Source: Lachnospiraceae bacterium
GTDB lineage: Bacteria > Bacillota > Clostridia > Lachnospirales > Lachnospiraceae
Assembly (NCBI GenBank): GCA_021770755.1
Contig: JAETQI010000037.1
Coordinates: 1-45,810 of the forward strand
Reading direction: 5' to 3'
DNA length: 45,810 bases
Part shown: positions 16,248 to 25,583 of the stretch, piece by piece
How the letters are laid out: the number at the start of each line of letters is the position of its first letter
How positions within the stretch are numbered: the stretch's first letter is position 1
Notes under the pieces: model-generated
What the model was told of the DNA's origin: nothing
Seen by the model: only the letters and a program-made list of their open reading frames with translations
Database searches by the model: none
Made by a program: the position numbers and the translations under genes

Positions 16248-17081
16248 ATGTATAATTTAATGAGTTCTGAACTGTATAAATGGAGGAAGAGCAGGGCGTT
16301 TTATGTCTGTCTCCTCTCTGCGCTGGTCTGCATCGTGCTGGTCTGGCTGTCCTTCTGGGTGGAGGATCAGGTGGAGCGCGGAAATATCGAGAATGGGACG
16401 ATGGGTTTTGCCGTGATGGAGCCGGATGCGGAGGGCGGGGAGGCGACTGGCATTCTCGATGACCTTGACATCATGCTGATGATCCAGACTTTTGTGGGAG
16501 GCGGTTTTTCGACCTTGTTCATCGCGCTCTTTGTCTGTGTGTGGGTGGTTGGCTAGTACACGAACGGTGCGGTCAAAAACACGGTCGGAAAGGGATGCTC
16601 CCGCCTTCATGTCTTCATGGCGAAGTACATTTCATCAGTGGTGTCCGCACTGGCGCTGAATCTGGTGATCATTCTGGCAGTAGTGCTGACGGGGGCGGCA
16701 GTGACAGGGCCGGCGCGGATCGGTGAGACTTTCTGGCTGGATTGCCTGGTCTATGCCAGCCTGCAGTTGATGCTTGGTCTGGCTTATGCCGGTGTGATCG
16801 CCATGGTCGGTGAATGTACCAGAAACATGGCAGCCAGTATCGGGATCAGTATCCTGCTGGCAGCGCTGTCTCCCGCGCTGGCAAGTGCGGCGGATCTGAT
16901 TTTTAAGGCAGTGCACAGTGATTTCAGGGTGAGCGATTACTGGATCGTGAGTTTGATCGAACATTGCCCGTATGAAGGCATTGACATGGATTTTGTTGGC
17001 AGGGCGGTGTGTGCCGCGGCGATGTGGATGATCGTCTCGCTGTCCGCCGGACTGGTGCATTTTCGGAATGCAGATGTCTGA
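16248..17081 (+). pseudogene. ABC permease with one in-frame TAG
   Basis: Reading one frame from ATG 16248 (GGAGGTG upstream) gives 277 codons of a BcrB-like ABC-2 permease, with a single TAG at 16554-16556. The upstream part ends FVCVWVVG and the continuation begins YTNGAVKNTVGKG, a junction where this family usually has Glu, so GAG to TAG is the simplest change. Both halves keep membrane helices. There is no ribosome binding site before the internal ATG at 16617. Either the gene is inactivated or the base is a sequence error; readthrough is possible but unproven. Confidence 0.8.
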
Positions 17082-17125
17082 CAGCGCCGTGCTGAAAAGA
17101 TCGCGCATCAGAGAAGGAGGTAAGA

Positions 17126-18109
17126 ATGCAGGAGCTGTTCGGTGTGGTGGTTGTCTGGTCTGTGCTGATGACAGGCGCGTCATTTTTCTGTCTGATCCGT
17201 CTGGGGCGTTACAGGCGTCAGATCCGGCATATGGTGGAGGAGCTTTCGATGATGCAGCAGGAGGATACCGATCACAGGTTATCCTCCTGCTGTCGTGCCG
17301 GAAGGACGCAGGAGGTGATCCTGCTGATGAACCAGATTGTCGGGAGATACCGCAGTGAGCGGGTGTTGCTGCGGAGGGAGAACCGTGCATACAGGGAAAG
17401 CATCACAAGCATCTCACACGATATCCGGACTCCGCTCACGAGCGCAAAAGGTTATCTGCAGATGCTCTCAGAGGGCACACTGTCAGATCCGGCTTCGGTG
17501 AATAAATGCCGGGAGTACATCGCAGCGGTGGAGCGCAGGGTGGACGACGTGACAGACCTGTTGAACCAATTGTTTGAGTACACGCGGATCGAGGCGGGCA
17601 GTATGGCGTTTTCTATGGAACGGATTAATCTCACCAATCTGTTTGCGGATGCGGTCTCCATGTTTTATGATGATTTTGTGAAAAAGGGCTGCGAGCCGGT
17701 CGTCGATATCCCCCAGACGCCCTGCTATGTCCTTGCGGACCGGCATGCCCTTGTCCGGATCATCGAGAATCTGATCCGCAATGCGCTTGTCCACGGGACG
17801 GGGGATTACCGCCTTGCTTTGCTAAAACAGGACGGTGCTGTCTGCCTGTGTGTGTCGAACCGGACAGACAGTATTGAGGAGAGGGATCTCGACAGGATCT
17901 TTGATCGTTTTTACACGACAGATGTCTCGCGGACGCACAAGGCGACAGGGCTTGGACTGGCGATCGTCAGGCAGTTTGCAGAGCACATGGACGGGCGGGT
18001 GGAGGCATCGCTCGAAGGCGGTATATTTTCGATAAGTGTGAAATGCTCTTCTTGCATATCGCGCACAGATAGTGTAGACTGTAATAAGGAACTGTCAGGA
18101 AATAGTTGA
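17126..18109 (+). CDS. sensor histidine kinase
   Basis: A 327-residue kinase with one N-terminal membrane helix and a short linker (no extracellular sensing domain), typical of kinases that sense through an ABC transporter. Motifs: H box SISHDIRTPLTSAKGY (His near 97), N box IIENLIRNALVHG near 212, and G boxes LDRIFDRFYTTD and GLGLAIV near 275. AGGAGGTAAGA precedes the ATG. It partners the 14490-15194 regulator; sensing probably depended on the adjacent transporter. Confidence 0.9.
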   Translation: MQELFGVVVVWSVLMTGASFFCLIRLGRYRRQIRHMVEELSMMQQEDTDHRLSSCCRAGRTQEVILLMNQIVGRYRSERVLLRRENRAYRESITSISHDIRTPLTSAKGYLQMLSEGTLSDPASVNKCREYIAAVERRVDDVTDLLNQLFEYTRIEAGSMAFSMERINLTNLFADAVSMFYDDFVKKGCEPVVDIPQTPCYVLADRHALVRIIENLIRNALVHGTGDYRLALLKQDGAVCLCVSNRTDSIEERDLDRIFDRFYTTDVSRTHKATGLGLAIVRQFAEHMDGRVEASLEGGIFSISVKCSSCISRTDSVDCNKELSGNS

Positions 18110-18145
18110 CGATTCCTGAGAACAGTTGAAATATTGGAGGAGAAG

Positions 18146-19309
18146 ATGCAGACAAAGCGGATCAGGTCATTACATATCATTATCATATTGCTGCTGATCA
18201 TAACGATCATTTCACTGACTTTTGCGGGGGCGATGGGAGCGCTGTACGTGCGGGAGGTCAGGGAGGTAGGCCGCCTGCGCGGGGAGCGGGAACAGCTATT
18301 GGCGGACCAGGCTCTGCCTGCGCTGTCCGTCGACGTGGAGGATGGAACGTCCGGCAGTCAGGAGCCTGGAATGGAGGACGCGGAATCGGCGGGCGGCGTT
18401 GCGGCAGCCGGGCAGGATGCACCGCTGGATCTGGACGATGCGGGGATCGCGGCGCTCATGCAGTCGAAGGAGGCCGAGGTCGAGCAGTCCATCAAGGACA
18501 GGATGCGGGAGCTTGTGACGGGGGAGGACGGCAGTCCGCTCAAAATGCTCCGCTCATTTTTTCCGGAAAATCTGATCTACAGTTTTGAAAATGAATATGT
18601 GTTTGCACCTGTGCTGGACGAGGTGACAAAGCACAGCCTTCTCGACGAGAATTTCCAGAAGACGGAAGAAGGGCTGATGCAGTATGTGGAAAACGGTACA
18701 GTCACGTCGCACAAGGGGATCGACGTGTCAAAATATCAGGGCGATATCGACTGGAACGCTGTCCGGGAGGAGGGCATCGAGTATGCTTTTATCCGGCTGG
18801 GACTGCGGGGATATGAGTCGGGCAAGATCGTGTTGGATGATTTTTATGATGCGAACATGAAGGGCGCCAACGAGGCAGGCGTCCGTGCCGGCGTATACTT
18901 CTTCACGCAGGCGGTCACGGTCGAGGAGGCGCAGGAGGAAGCGGCATTTGTGATCGAGCATCTGGCGGGGTATGATGTGTCCTGCCCGGTCGTGTTTGAC
19001 GTGGAGCGGATCTCCGGCGGCAAGGGGCGCGCGGATCAGATCACGAAGGAGGAGCGCACTGCCATCACGATCGCGTTCTGCGAGGCGGTCAGGGCGGCGG
19101 GATACACGCCGATGATCTACGGAAACGTTGTCTGTTTCACACAACTGCTCGACATGCCGCAGCTCAACGCCTATGAGAAGTGGTACGCATTTTATGACGA
19201 TTATATGTATATGCCCTACGAGGTGGCCTGCTGGCAGTACACGGAGAAAGGGCGGGTGGACGGCATTCCGAACAATGTGGATCTGAACATATCATTTAAA
19301 GTGTGGTAA
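18146..19309 (+). CDS. membrane-anchored GH25 lysozyme-like muramidase
   Basis: A 387-residue protein: one N-terminal membrane anchor (about 10-35, IIIILLLIITIISLTF), a linker of about 150 residues rich in Glu/Asp/Ala, and a C-terminal glycoside hydrolase 25 domain from about 190. The catalytic pattern is visible: GIDVSKYQGDIDW at the start of the domain, YAFIRLGLRG, GVYFFTQA, and the acidic pair in PVVFDVE near 285. It would cut peptidoglycan between MurNAc and GlcNAc outside the membrane. The ATG at 18146 has GGAGG five bases upstream; the TTG at 18134 lies within that signal. Confidence 0.9.
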   Translation: MQTKRIRSLHIIIILLLIITIISLTFAGAMGALYVREVREVGRLRGEREQLLADQALPALSVDVEDGTSGSQEPGMEDAESAGGVAAAGQDAPLDLDDAGIAALMQSKEAEVEQSIKDRMRELVTGEDGSPLKMLRSFFPENLIYSFENEYVFAPVLDEVTKHSLLDENFQKTEEGLMQYVENGTVTSHKGIDVSKYQGDIDWNAVREEGIEYAFIRLGLRGYESGKIVLDDFYDANMKGANEAGVRAGVYFFTQAVTVEEAQEEAAFVIEHLAGYDVSCPVVFDVERISGGKGRADQITKEERTAITIAFCEAVRAAGYTPMIYGNVVCFTQLLDMPQLNAYEKWYAFYDDYMYMPYEVACWQYTEKGRVDGIPNNVDLNISFKVW

Positions 19310-19323
19310 AGGAGTGTATGGAA

Positions 19324-20052
19324 ATGAGTAAGGAAATCGAAACATTGCAGCAGATGATCGACGCGAGCAGCAGGATCGTTTTTTTCGGGGGAGCGGGTGT
19401 GTCCACTGAGAGCGGGATCCCTGATTTTCGGAGCGTGGACGGACTCTACAACCAGAAGTATGACTATCCGCCGGAGACGATACTGAGCCATACGTTTTAT
19501 ATGAAGCGGCCGGACGAATTTTTCCGGTTTTACCGCGATAAGATGCTCTGTCTGGACGCGAAGCCAAACACCGCGCACAAGGTTCTGGCAAAGCTCGAGG
19601 CGCAGGGGAAGCTGACTGCGGTCGTGACACAGAATATCGACGGGCTGCATCAGGCGGCGGGCAGCAGGAAAGTGCTCGAGCTTCACGGCAGCGTCCTGCG
19701 CAATTACTGTGAAAAGTGCGGTGCGTTTCACGCGGTGGAGGAGATCGTGGACAGCACCGGCGTGCCGGCGTGCACGTGCGGCGGCAGGATCAAGCCGGAT
19801 GTGGTATTGTATGAGGAAGGGCTTGACCAGAGTATTCTGCAGGAATCGGTGCGCGTCATCAGCGAGGCGGATATGCTGATCATCGGCGGCACCTCGCTTG
19901 CGGTGTATCCTGCGGCGGGACTCATTGATTACTACCAGGGAAACAGGCTCGTGCTGATCAACAAGACGCCGACACAGCGCGACACCAAGGCGGATCTGGT
20001 CATCACAGGGAGCATCGGGGAAGTATTTGCACAGATCGATCTGCATGAGTAG
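19324..20052 (+). CDS. NAD-dependent protein deacylase, sirtuin (SIR2/CobB type)
   Basis: A 242-residue sirtuin. Motifs in order: NAD-binding GGAGVSTESGIPDFRS, TQNIDGLHQAAGS, the catalytic His in ELHGS, two Cys pairs of the zinc ribbon (CEKC and CTCG) and GTSLAVYPAAG. It removes acyl groups from lysines using NAD. AAAGGAG lies nine bases before the ATG at 19324; another ATG at 19318 has only three. It directly follows the lysozyme gene and may be cotranscribed with it and DUF951. Confidence 0.92.
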   Translation: MSKEIETLQQMIDASSRIVFFGGAGVSTESGIPDFRSVDGLYNQKYDYPPETILSHTFYMKRPDEFFRFYRDKMLCLDAKPNTAHKVLAKLEAQGKLTAVVTQNIDGLHQAAGSRKVLELHGSVLRNYCEKCGAFHAVEEIVDSTGVPACTCGGRIKPDVVLYEEGLDQSILQESVRVISEADMLIIGGTSLAVYPAAGLIDYYQGNRLVLINKTPTQRDTKADLVITGSIGEVFAQIDLHE

Positions 20053-20077
20053 ACAGTGCGGAAAAGCGAGATGGGTT

Positions 20078-20281
20078 ATGGGATTTGAATATGAAGTTGG
20101 CGATATCGTCAGACTGAAAAAGCCGCACCCCTGCGGCAGCCCGGAGTGGGAGATCCTGCGCGTGGGTGCGGATTTCCGGCTCAGATGCGCAGGCTGCGGG
20201 CATCAGGTCATGCTCCCGCGGCGCCAGGTCGAGAAGGGCACAAAGGGGTTAAGGAAAAAAAATAGTGACAATAATTTGTAA
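20078..20281 (+). CDS. DUF951 family protein
   Basis: A 67-residue protein with the DUF951 layout: VGDIVRLKKPHPCG, WEILRVGADFRLRCAGCGH, VMLPRRQVEKG. Three cysteines (one Cys plus CAGC) suggest metal binding. Function unknown; it is conserved in Firmicutes and usually lies beside rpsF. The start at 20078 is taken because family members begin just before the VGDIV motif; the ribosome binding site is weak. It lies 25 bases after the sirtuin gene. Confidence 0.88.
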   Translation: MGFEYEVGDIVRLKKPHPCGSPEWEILRVGADFRLRCAGCGHQVMLPRRQVEKGTKGLRKKNSDNNL

Positions 20282-20287
20282 AACAGC

Positions 20288-20316
20288 TTGCAAATTCAGG
20301 AAAAATATAGTATCAT
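20288..20316 (+). promoter_or_regulatory. possible promoter of rpsF-ssb-rpsR
   Basis: TTGCAA (20288-20293), 17 bases, then TATCAT (20311-20316). The -10 box is imperfect. The leader that follows contains a stem CTTCTTC/GAAG just upstream of AGAAGGAGG. S6-S18 leaders often carry a protein-binding RNA motif, but the match cannot be judged by eye. Confidence 0.35.
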
Positions 20317-20386
20317 AAACCATTGTGATATATAAATCCTTGCTTCTTCTTCGGGAAGAGGCCAGAGACCAGAAGGAGGTAACAAA

Positions 20387-20677
20387 ATGAACAAGTATGA
20401 ATTAGCCGTTGTTGTCAGCGCAAAGCTTGAGGACGATGAGAGAGCTGCCACCGTTGAGAAGGTAAAGAACATGATCACAAAGCATGGTGGCACGATCACA
20501 AATGTGGATGAGTGGGGCAAGAAGAGACTTGCTTACGAAGTGCGCAAGATGAGGGAAGCTTTCTATTATTTCATTCAGTTTGATGGCGAAGCAACTGTTC
20601 CGGCAGAGATCGAGTCAAGGATCCGTCTCATGGAGAACGTTGTCAGATATTTGTGCGTTAGACAGGACGAGAAATAG
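20387..20677 (+). CDS. rpsF: 30S ribosomal protein S6
   Basis: A 96-residue protein with the S6 fold pattern: MNKYELAVVVSAKLEDDE, WGKKRLAYEVRKMREAFYY, and the RLMENVVRYLCVRQDE tail. S6 binds 16S rRNA with S18, encoded two genes on. AGAAGGAGG precedes the ATG. The order rpsF-ssb-rpsR is the standard bacterial block and the three genes form one operon ending at the terminator at 21540. Confidence 0.97.
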   Translation: MNKYELAVVVSAKLEDDERAATVEKVKNMITKHGGTITNVDEWGKKRLAYEVRKMREAFYYFIQFDGEATVPAEIESRIRLMENVVRYLCVRQDEK

Positions 20678-20733
20678 GATGCGCGCCTGTTTCGGGGAAA
20701 AAGAGACGGGGCGTACAGTGGAGACTTCAATAT

Positions 20734-21216
20734 ATGAATAAAGTAATTTTGATGGGACGTTTGACAAGGGATCCCGAGGTGAGATACACACAGGGTGAGA
20801 ACCAGATGGCGATCGCAAGGTACACGCTTGCCGTGGACAGGCGGTTTGCCCGCGGCGGCAATAACAACGATGAGAACACGGCGGATTTCATTCCGTGTGT
20901 CGCTTTTAACAAAGCGGGCGAGTTTGCGGAGCGCTATTTCCGCAAAGGAACCAAGATTGCCGTGTCCGGCCGGATCCAGACCGGAAGCTACACCAACAAG
21001 GACGGTGTGAAGGTATATACCACGGAAGTCATTGTTGACGACCAGGAATTTGCTGAGAGCAAGAACAGCAGCAGCAACTCCGACGGCGGTTACGGAAATA
21101 ACAATTACGGAGGCGGCTTCGGAGGCGGAAACAGCCAGCCGGCGGCGCCGATGGCAGCAGGCGACGGCTTCATGAACATTCCGGACGGGATCGATGAGGA
21201 GCTGCCGTTTAACTAA
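20734..21216 (+). CDS. ssb: single-stranded DNA-binding protein
   Basis: A 160-residue SSB: OB fold in residues 1-105 ([58 protein letters not shown]), a Gly/Asn-rich disordered linker (about 115-145) and an acidic tip DEELPFN. Most SSBs end in PF; here one extra Asn follows, which could weaken partner binding slightly. It coats single-stranded DNA in replication and repair. It lies between rpsF and rpsR. Confidence 0.96.
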   Translation: MNKVILMGRLTRDPEVRYTQGENQMAIARYTLAVDRRFARGGNNNDENTADFIPCVAFNKAGEFAERYFRKGTKIAVSGRIQTGSYTNKDGVKVYTTEVIVDDQEFAESKNSSSNSDGGYGNNNYGGGFGGGNSQPAAPMAAGDGFMNIPDGIDEELPFN

Positions 21217-21263
21217 GATCTGTTTTTAACGTTTTTGAGTTTGAAAGAATAGGGGGCTTTATC

Positions 21264-21527
21264 ATGGCTTTTAATAAAACTGAAAAAGCGGATTCTCCGA
21301 TGAAGAGAAGAGGCGGGATCCGTAGAAGAAAGAAAGTTTGCGTATTTTGCGGCAAGGACAATGTGATCGATTACAAGGATACGGCGAAGTTAAAGAGATA
21401 TGTGTCTGAGAGAGGCAAGATCCTTCCCAGACGTATCACAGGAAACTGCGCAAAGCATCAGAGAGCGCTCACAGTGGCGATCAAGAGAGCACGCCATGTG
21501 GCATTGATGCCGTACACGATCGACTGA
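21264..21527 (+). CDS. rpsR: 30S ribosomal protein S18
   Basis: An 87-residue S18: basic N-terminus [20 protein letters not shown] (core CVFC zinc-type pair retained), then [19 protein letters not shown] and the [20 protein letters not shown] signature. It partners S6 on the platform of the small subunit. AGGGGG-type signal upstream, last gene of the operon. Confidence 0.97.
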   Translation: MAFNKTEKADSPMKRRGGIRRRKKVCVFCGKDNVIDYKDTAKLKRYVSERGKILPRRITGNCAKHQRALTVAIKRARHVALMPYTID

Positions 21528-21539
21528 TCTGATCATGAG

Positions 21540-21580
21540 GAACCAATGAACTGATAAGCGGTTTATTGGTTCTTTTTTTA
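21540..21580 (+). terminator. intrinsic terminator of rpsF-ssb-rpsR
   Basis: GAACCAAT (21540-21547) pairs with ATTGGTTC (21565-21572) and is followed directly by a run of T broken by one A. Confidence 0.85.
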
Positions 21581-21642
21581 TTTTCATTTTTTGGAAAAAC
21601 GTGGTATACTAGGAAATGGATTAGGAAAAGGAGAGATTGGCA

Positions 21643-22890
21643 ATGGCATATTCGAAGGTAGTAGAGAATTTTTTGAGGTATGTGAAGATCGACACGCAGT
21701 CGTCGGAGGAGTCGTCGGACAGGGTTCCCTCAACGGACAAACAGCGGGATCTGGCAAAGATGCTTGCCGGGGAGCTTGGAGCGCTGGGAGCGGAGGAGGT
21801 GCGGTATGACGAGGAGCACGGTTATGTCTACGCAGTGATCCCTTCCAATGTCGGGGGAACAGACGGGGGGAAAATACCGTCGGTCGGATTTATCGCGCAC
21901 ATGGATACTGCTCCGGCGGTGAGCGGTGCGCATGTCGAGCCGAGGGTGATCGAGGATTATGACGGAAATGATATCGTACTGAACGAGGATGCGCACATCG
22001 TGACATCTGTGTCAGATTTTCCGATGTTAGCGAAATGTAAGGGCAAGAGCCTGATCGTGACGGACGGCAATACACTGCTCGGCGGTGACGACAAGGCCGG
22101 CGTCGCCGAGATCATGGCGATGGCGGAGCATCTGCTGACACACCCGGAGATTCGGCACGGCAAAGTCTGCATCGGGTTCACGCCCGACGAGGAGGTCGGG
22201 AACGGTGTGGCGTATTTTGATATCAGGGGTTTTGGCGCGGATCATGCCTACACGGTGGACGGCGGTATGCTCGGCGATATGAGCTATGAGTGTTTTAACG
22301 CGGCGGGCGCGGTCCTGACAGTCACCGGGAAGAGCGTACACCCGGGCTATGCCAAGAATGTCATGAAGAACGCCATTAAGCTCGCGTATGAATTTCAGTG
22401 CGCACTCCCGGATGAATGCCCGGAGAACACGGAGGGGTATGAGGGTTTTTATCATGTGGATCATATGAAGGGCAATGTGGAAAAGGCTGTCGCGGAGTAC
22501 ATCATCAGAGACCACGACAGGGCAAAGTTCGAGGAGCGGAAAGCGGTCTTTGAAAAAACAGCGGCTGAGTTAAACAAGAAATATGGCGAGGGGACCTTCT
22601 GTGTGGAGATCACAGATTCCTACTGCAATATGCGCGAGATGATCGAGAAGGAGATGCACATTGTCGACCATGCGGTGGAGGCCATGAAGCGGGCGGGCGT
22701 GGAGCCTGAGATCTCACCGATCCGGGGCGGCACGGACGGCGCGAGGCTGTCTTTTGACGGCCTGCTGTGCCCGAATATATGTACGGGATCGGAGGGGCAC
22801 CATGGCAGAAATGAGTTTGCCTGCATACAGGATATGGAGAAGATCGTGGAGATCTTACTGAATATTGTCGCGATCGCTGCAGGCGCATAA
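21643..22890 (+). CDS. pepT: peptidase T (tripeptide aminopeptidase)
   Basis: A 415-residue M20-family zinc peptidase. Motifs: KIDTQSSEES near the start, metal-binding GFIAHMDTAPAVSG (His near 87), LLGGDDKAGVAEIM (bridging Asp), GFTPDEEVGNG (catalytic Glu), DGGMLGDMSYE, and SPIRGGTDGARLSF. It releases the N-terminal residue from tripeptides in the cytoplasm. The ATG at 21643 follows AAGGAG by nine bases. Monocistronic. Confidence 0.95.
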   Translation: MAYSKVVENFLRYVKIDTQSSEESSDRVPSTDKQRDLAKMLAGELGALGAEEVRYDEEHGYVYAVIPSNVGGTDGGKIPSVGFIAHMDTAPAVSGAHVEPRVIEDYDGNDIVLNEDAHIVTSVSDFPMLAKCKGKSLIVTDGNTLLGGDDKAGVAEIMAMAEHLLTHPEIRHGKVCIGFTPDEEVGNGVAYFDIRGFGADHAYTVDGGMLGDMSYECFNAAGAVLTVTGKSVHPGYAKNVMKNAIKLAYEFQCALPDECPENTEGYEGFYHVDHMKGNVEKAVAEYIIRDHDRAKFEERKAVFEKTAAELNKKYGEGTFCVEITDSYCNMREMIEKEMHIVDHAVEAMKRAGVEPEISPIRGGTDGARLSFDGLLCPNICTGSEGHHGRNEFACIQDMEKIVEILLNIVAIAAGA

Positions 22891-23024
22891 CAGGATTTTT
22901 GTGTTTGCGACCAGAACAGACAAAATCTGCTATGGAACTTTTTCGTATTTAATGATATACTATCTATGGATATGAGCATATAGAAAACCGCGTGGACGGA
23001 TGCCATTTGCGGGAGGTATTATAC

Positions 23025-25067
23025 ATGAAGCAAAAAGTGAAATTAAAGGGACACCTGAAAGCGTATCTTCAGACTACCCTGATCCTGGGAATATTGTTGA
23101 TATTGGTAAACATAGGAATCTATTTTCTGAATATAAGGGCCGGCATCTGCGTCTCGGGGTTTCTGCTGGTCTACCTGATCTCCATGCTTATTCTATTATA
23201 TAGAAACAGACCAGTTATTATGAATGAATTTATCAATTTTGCAACGCAGTATGGCCAGATCCAGAGAACGTTGTTGTGGGATCTGGAACTTCCCCATGTG
23301 CTGATGGATGATGACGGCAGGATCATATGGATGAATGCGGCGTTCGGGAAGGTGATCCATAAGGAGAAAGGCTATCATAAGCCGATCGACACGATCTTTT
23401 CTTCTGTCACGAAGGACAAGCTTGAGTTTGAGCAGGAGACACAGATAGAACTCGCCTTTGAGGAGCATGAGTATATTTTTAAGATGAAGCGGATCTCCAT
23501 CGAAAATGTGCTGGACAACAGTGAAGTGATCGAGAGCGCCGGCAATGAGAATTTTCTGATCGCGGGCTATCTGTTTGACGAGACGGCGCTCAAGCGCGCA
23601 CTGCGCGACCGTGATGAGCAGAGCCTTGCCATCGGTATGATCTATATCGATAACTACGACGAGGCGCTGGAGAGCGTGGAGGATGTCCGAAGGTCGCTGC
23701 TGATGGCGCTGATCGACAGGAAGATCAATAAATATATCGCATCGATCGACGGGATCGCGCGAAAGACCGAGAAGGACAAGTATCTGGTCATCATGCGCAA
23801 GAAGGCGCTGATCAATCTGAAAGAATCGCGTTTTGAGCTCTTAGAGGATGTCAAGACGGTGAACATCGGCAACGAGATGGCGGTGACGGTGAGCATCGGC
23901 GTCGGCGTCGATGCCCCTACATATGCGCAGAATGCTGAATTTGCGCGCACTGCGATCGATCTGGCGCTGGGGCGCGGCGGAGACCAGGCGGTGGTGAAAT
24001 CGCCGGATTCGATCGTCTATTACGGCGGCAAGAGCCAGCAGATGGAGAAAAATACGCGCGTGAAGGCGCGCGTGAAGGCAAATGCCCTGCAGGAGATCAT
24101 CACGAGCAAGGACAAAGTGCTCATCATGGGCCACCGGCTGGCGGACGCGGACGCGTTCGGGGCGGCGGTGGGTATCAGTTGCATTGCCAGGGCGCTTGGC
24201 AGGAAAACGCACATCGTGATCAACGATATCACGACTTCGGTGAAACCGCTGGTGGAGCTTTTCAGGGACAGGAATATCTACGAGGAAGATTTTATCATAG
24301 GAAGCACGGAGGCGCTGGAGATCGCGGACAGCAGTACGGTTCTGGTGGTCGTGGACGTCAACAAGCCGAGTATCACAGAGTGTCCCGATCTGATCAGAAG
24401 CTGCAGGACAGTCGTGGTGTTAGACCACCACAGGCAGGGCTCGGAAGTGATCGAGAACGCAACACTCTCCTATGTGGAGCCCTATGCGTCGAGCACCTGT
24501 GAGATGGTGGCGGAGGTCGTACAGTATATAGCCGGCACCGTCAAGGTGCGCAGCAACGAGGCGGACTGTATGTATTCGGGGATTATGGTCGACACCAACA
24601 ATTTTACGGCAAAGACAGGCGTCAGAACCTTTGAGGCGGCGGCGTTTCTGAGGCGGTGCGGGGCTGATGTGACGAGAGTACGCAAGATGTTTAGGGACGG
24701 CGCGCGCGAGTACAAGGCAAAAGCCGAGACCGTGCGGAATGCCGAGATCTACAAGAACGCATACGCCATGGGGATCTGTCCGTCGGAGGGGCTTGACAGC
24801 CCGACCGAGATCGGCGCGCAGGCTGCCAATGAGCTGCTGGGCATCAACGGCATCAAGGCAAGCTTCGTCGTGACAGAGTACAACGGCAAGATCTACATCT
24901 CCGCGAGATCGATCGATGAGGTCAATGTACAGATCATCATGGAGCGGCTTGGCGGCGGCGGGCACATGAATATCGCAGGCGCGCAGTTGACAGACACGAC
25001 GCCGGAGCGGGCAGTGTTCGTCGTGAAGGAGACGCTGAACCAGATGCTGGAAGAGGGCGCTATATAG
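23025..25067 (+). CDS. gdpP: cyclic-di-AMP phosphodiesterase, GdpP type
   Basis: A 680-residue membrane enzyme. Two N-terminal helices (about 15-60), a PAS-like domain (about 75-165), a degenerate GGDEF domain (about 170-310) and a DHH/DHHA1 phosphodiesterase (about 345-675) are in GdpP order. The DHH part shows MGHRLADADAFGAAVG, VVVDVNKP, VVLDHHRQG near 466 and LGGGGHMNIAGAQ. It hydrolyses c-di-AMP to pApA, setting wall and potassium homeostasis. GGGAGG lies 8 bases before the ATG at 23025. It is followed closely by rplI and dnaB, the classic Firmicutes order. Confidence 0.95.
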   Translation: MKQKVKLKGHLKAYLQTTLILGILLILVNIGIYFLNIRAGICVSGFLLVYLISMLILLYRNRPVIMNEFINFATQYGQIQRTLLWDLELPHVLMDDDGRIIWMNAAFGKVIHKEKGYHKPIDTIFSSVTKDKLEFEQETQIELAFEEHEYIFKMKRISIENVLDNSEVIESAGNENFLIAGYLFDETALKRALRDRDEQSLAIGMIYIDNYDEALESVEDVRRSLLMALIDRKINKYIASIDGIARKTEKDKYLVIMRKKALINLKESRFELLEDVKTVNIGNEMAVTVSIGVGVDAPTYAQNAEFARTAIDLALGRGGDQAVVKSPDSIVYYGGKSQQMEKNTRVKARVKANALQEIITSKDKVLIMGHRLADADAFGAAVGISCIARALGRKTHIVINDITTSVKPLVELFRDRNIYEEDFIIGSTEALEIADSSTVLVVVDVNKPSITECPDLIRSCRTVVVLDHHRQGSEVIENATLSYVEPYASSTCEMVAEVVQYIAGTVKVRSNEADCMYSGIMVDTNNFTAKTGVRTFEAAAFLRRCGADVTRVRKMFRDGAREYKAKAETVRNAEIYKNAYAMGICPSEGLDSPTEIGAQAANELLGINGIKASFVVTEYNGKIYISARSIDEVNVQIIMERLGGGGHMNIAGAQLTDTTPERAVFVVKETLNQMLEEGAI

Positions 25068-25121
25068 TGAAACCGGGTATCGTCGATAGAATATAGTTAA
25101 TATAGAAAGGATAAAGCGAGT

Positions 25122-25568
25122 ATGAAGGTAATATTGCTAGAGGACGTAAAATCCGTAGGGAAAAAAGGAGATCTGGTAGAGATCAAGGAAGGCTACGCCA
25201 AGAATTTTATCATTCCCAAGAAGCTGGGAGTGGAGGCGACGGACGCCAACAGGAATACCTTAAAGCTGCAGAAGAAGAACGAGGAGAAGATCGCAAAGGA
25301 GCAGCTTGAGGCGGCGCAGGCGCTGGCGGCAGAACTTGAGCAGATGACCGTCCGGATGGAGATCAAGGGCGGTGAAGGCGGAAAGACGTTTGGCTCCGTG
25401 TCCTCCAAGGAGATCGCAAAGGCAGTGGAAGAGCAGTACGGAAAGGAGATCGACAAGAAAAAGATACAGCTTGGCGAGACGATCAAGGCGGCAGGAACCC
25501 ATGAAGTTACTGTGAAACTGCACCCAAAGGTGACTGCGAAGCTGAGAGTGCATGTGGAGGCAAAATAA
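25122..25568 (+). CDS. rplI: 50S ribosomal protein L9
   Basis: A 148-residue L9: N-terminal RNA-binding domain MKVILLEDVKSVGKKGDLVE and GYAKNFIIPKKLG, a long connecting helix (about 45-75), and a C-terminal domain with GGKTFGSVSSKEIAKAV and HPKVTAKLRVHVE. AGAAAGGATAAA precedes the ATG. It lies between gdpP and dnaB in one operon. Confidence 0.97.
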   Translation: MKVILLEDVKSVGKKGDLVEIKEGYAKNFIIPKKLGVEATDANRNTLKLQKKNEEKIAKEQLEAAQALAAELEQMTVRMEIKGGEGGKTFGSVSSKEIAKAVEEQYGKEIDKKKIQLGETIKAAGTHEVTVKLHPKVTAKLRVHVEAK

Positions 25569-25583
25569 AAGGACAGGGGGACA

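Noticed and set aside
19216-20046. 276-codon minus-strand frame opposite the sirtuin gene
   Set aside because: The plus strand carries a clear sirtuin with all motifs; the antisense frame is low-complexity His/Arg/Leu sequence.
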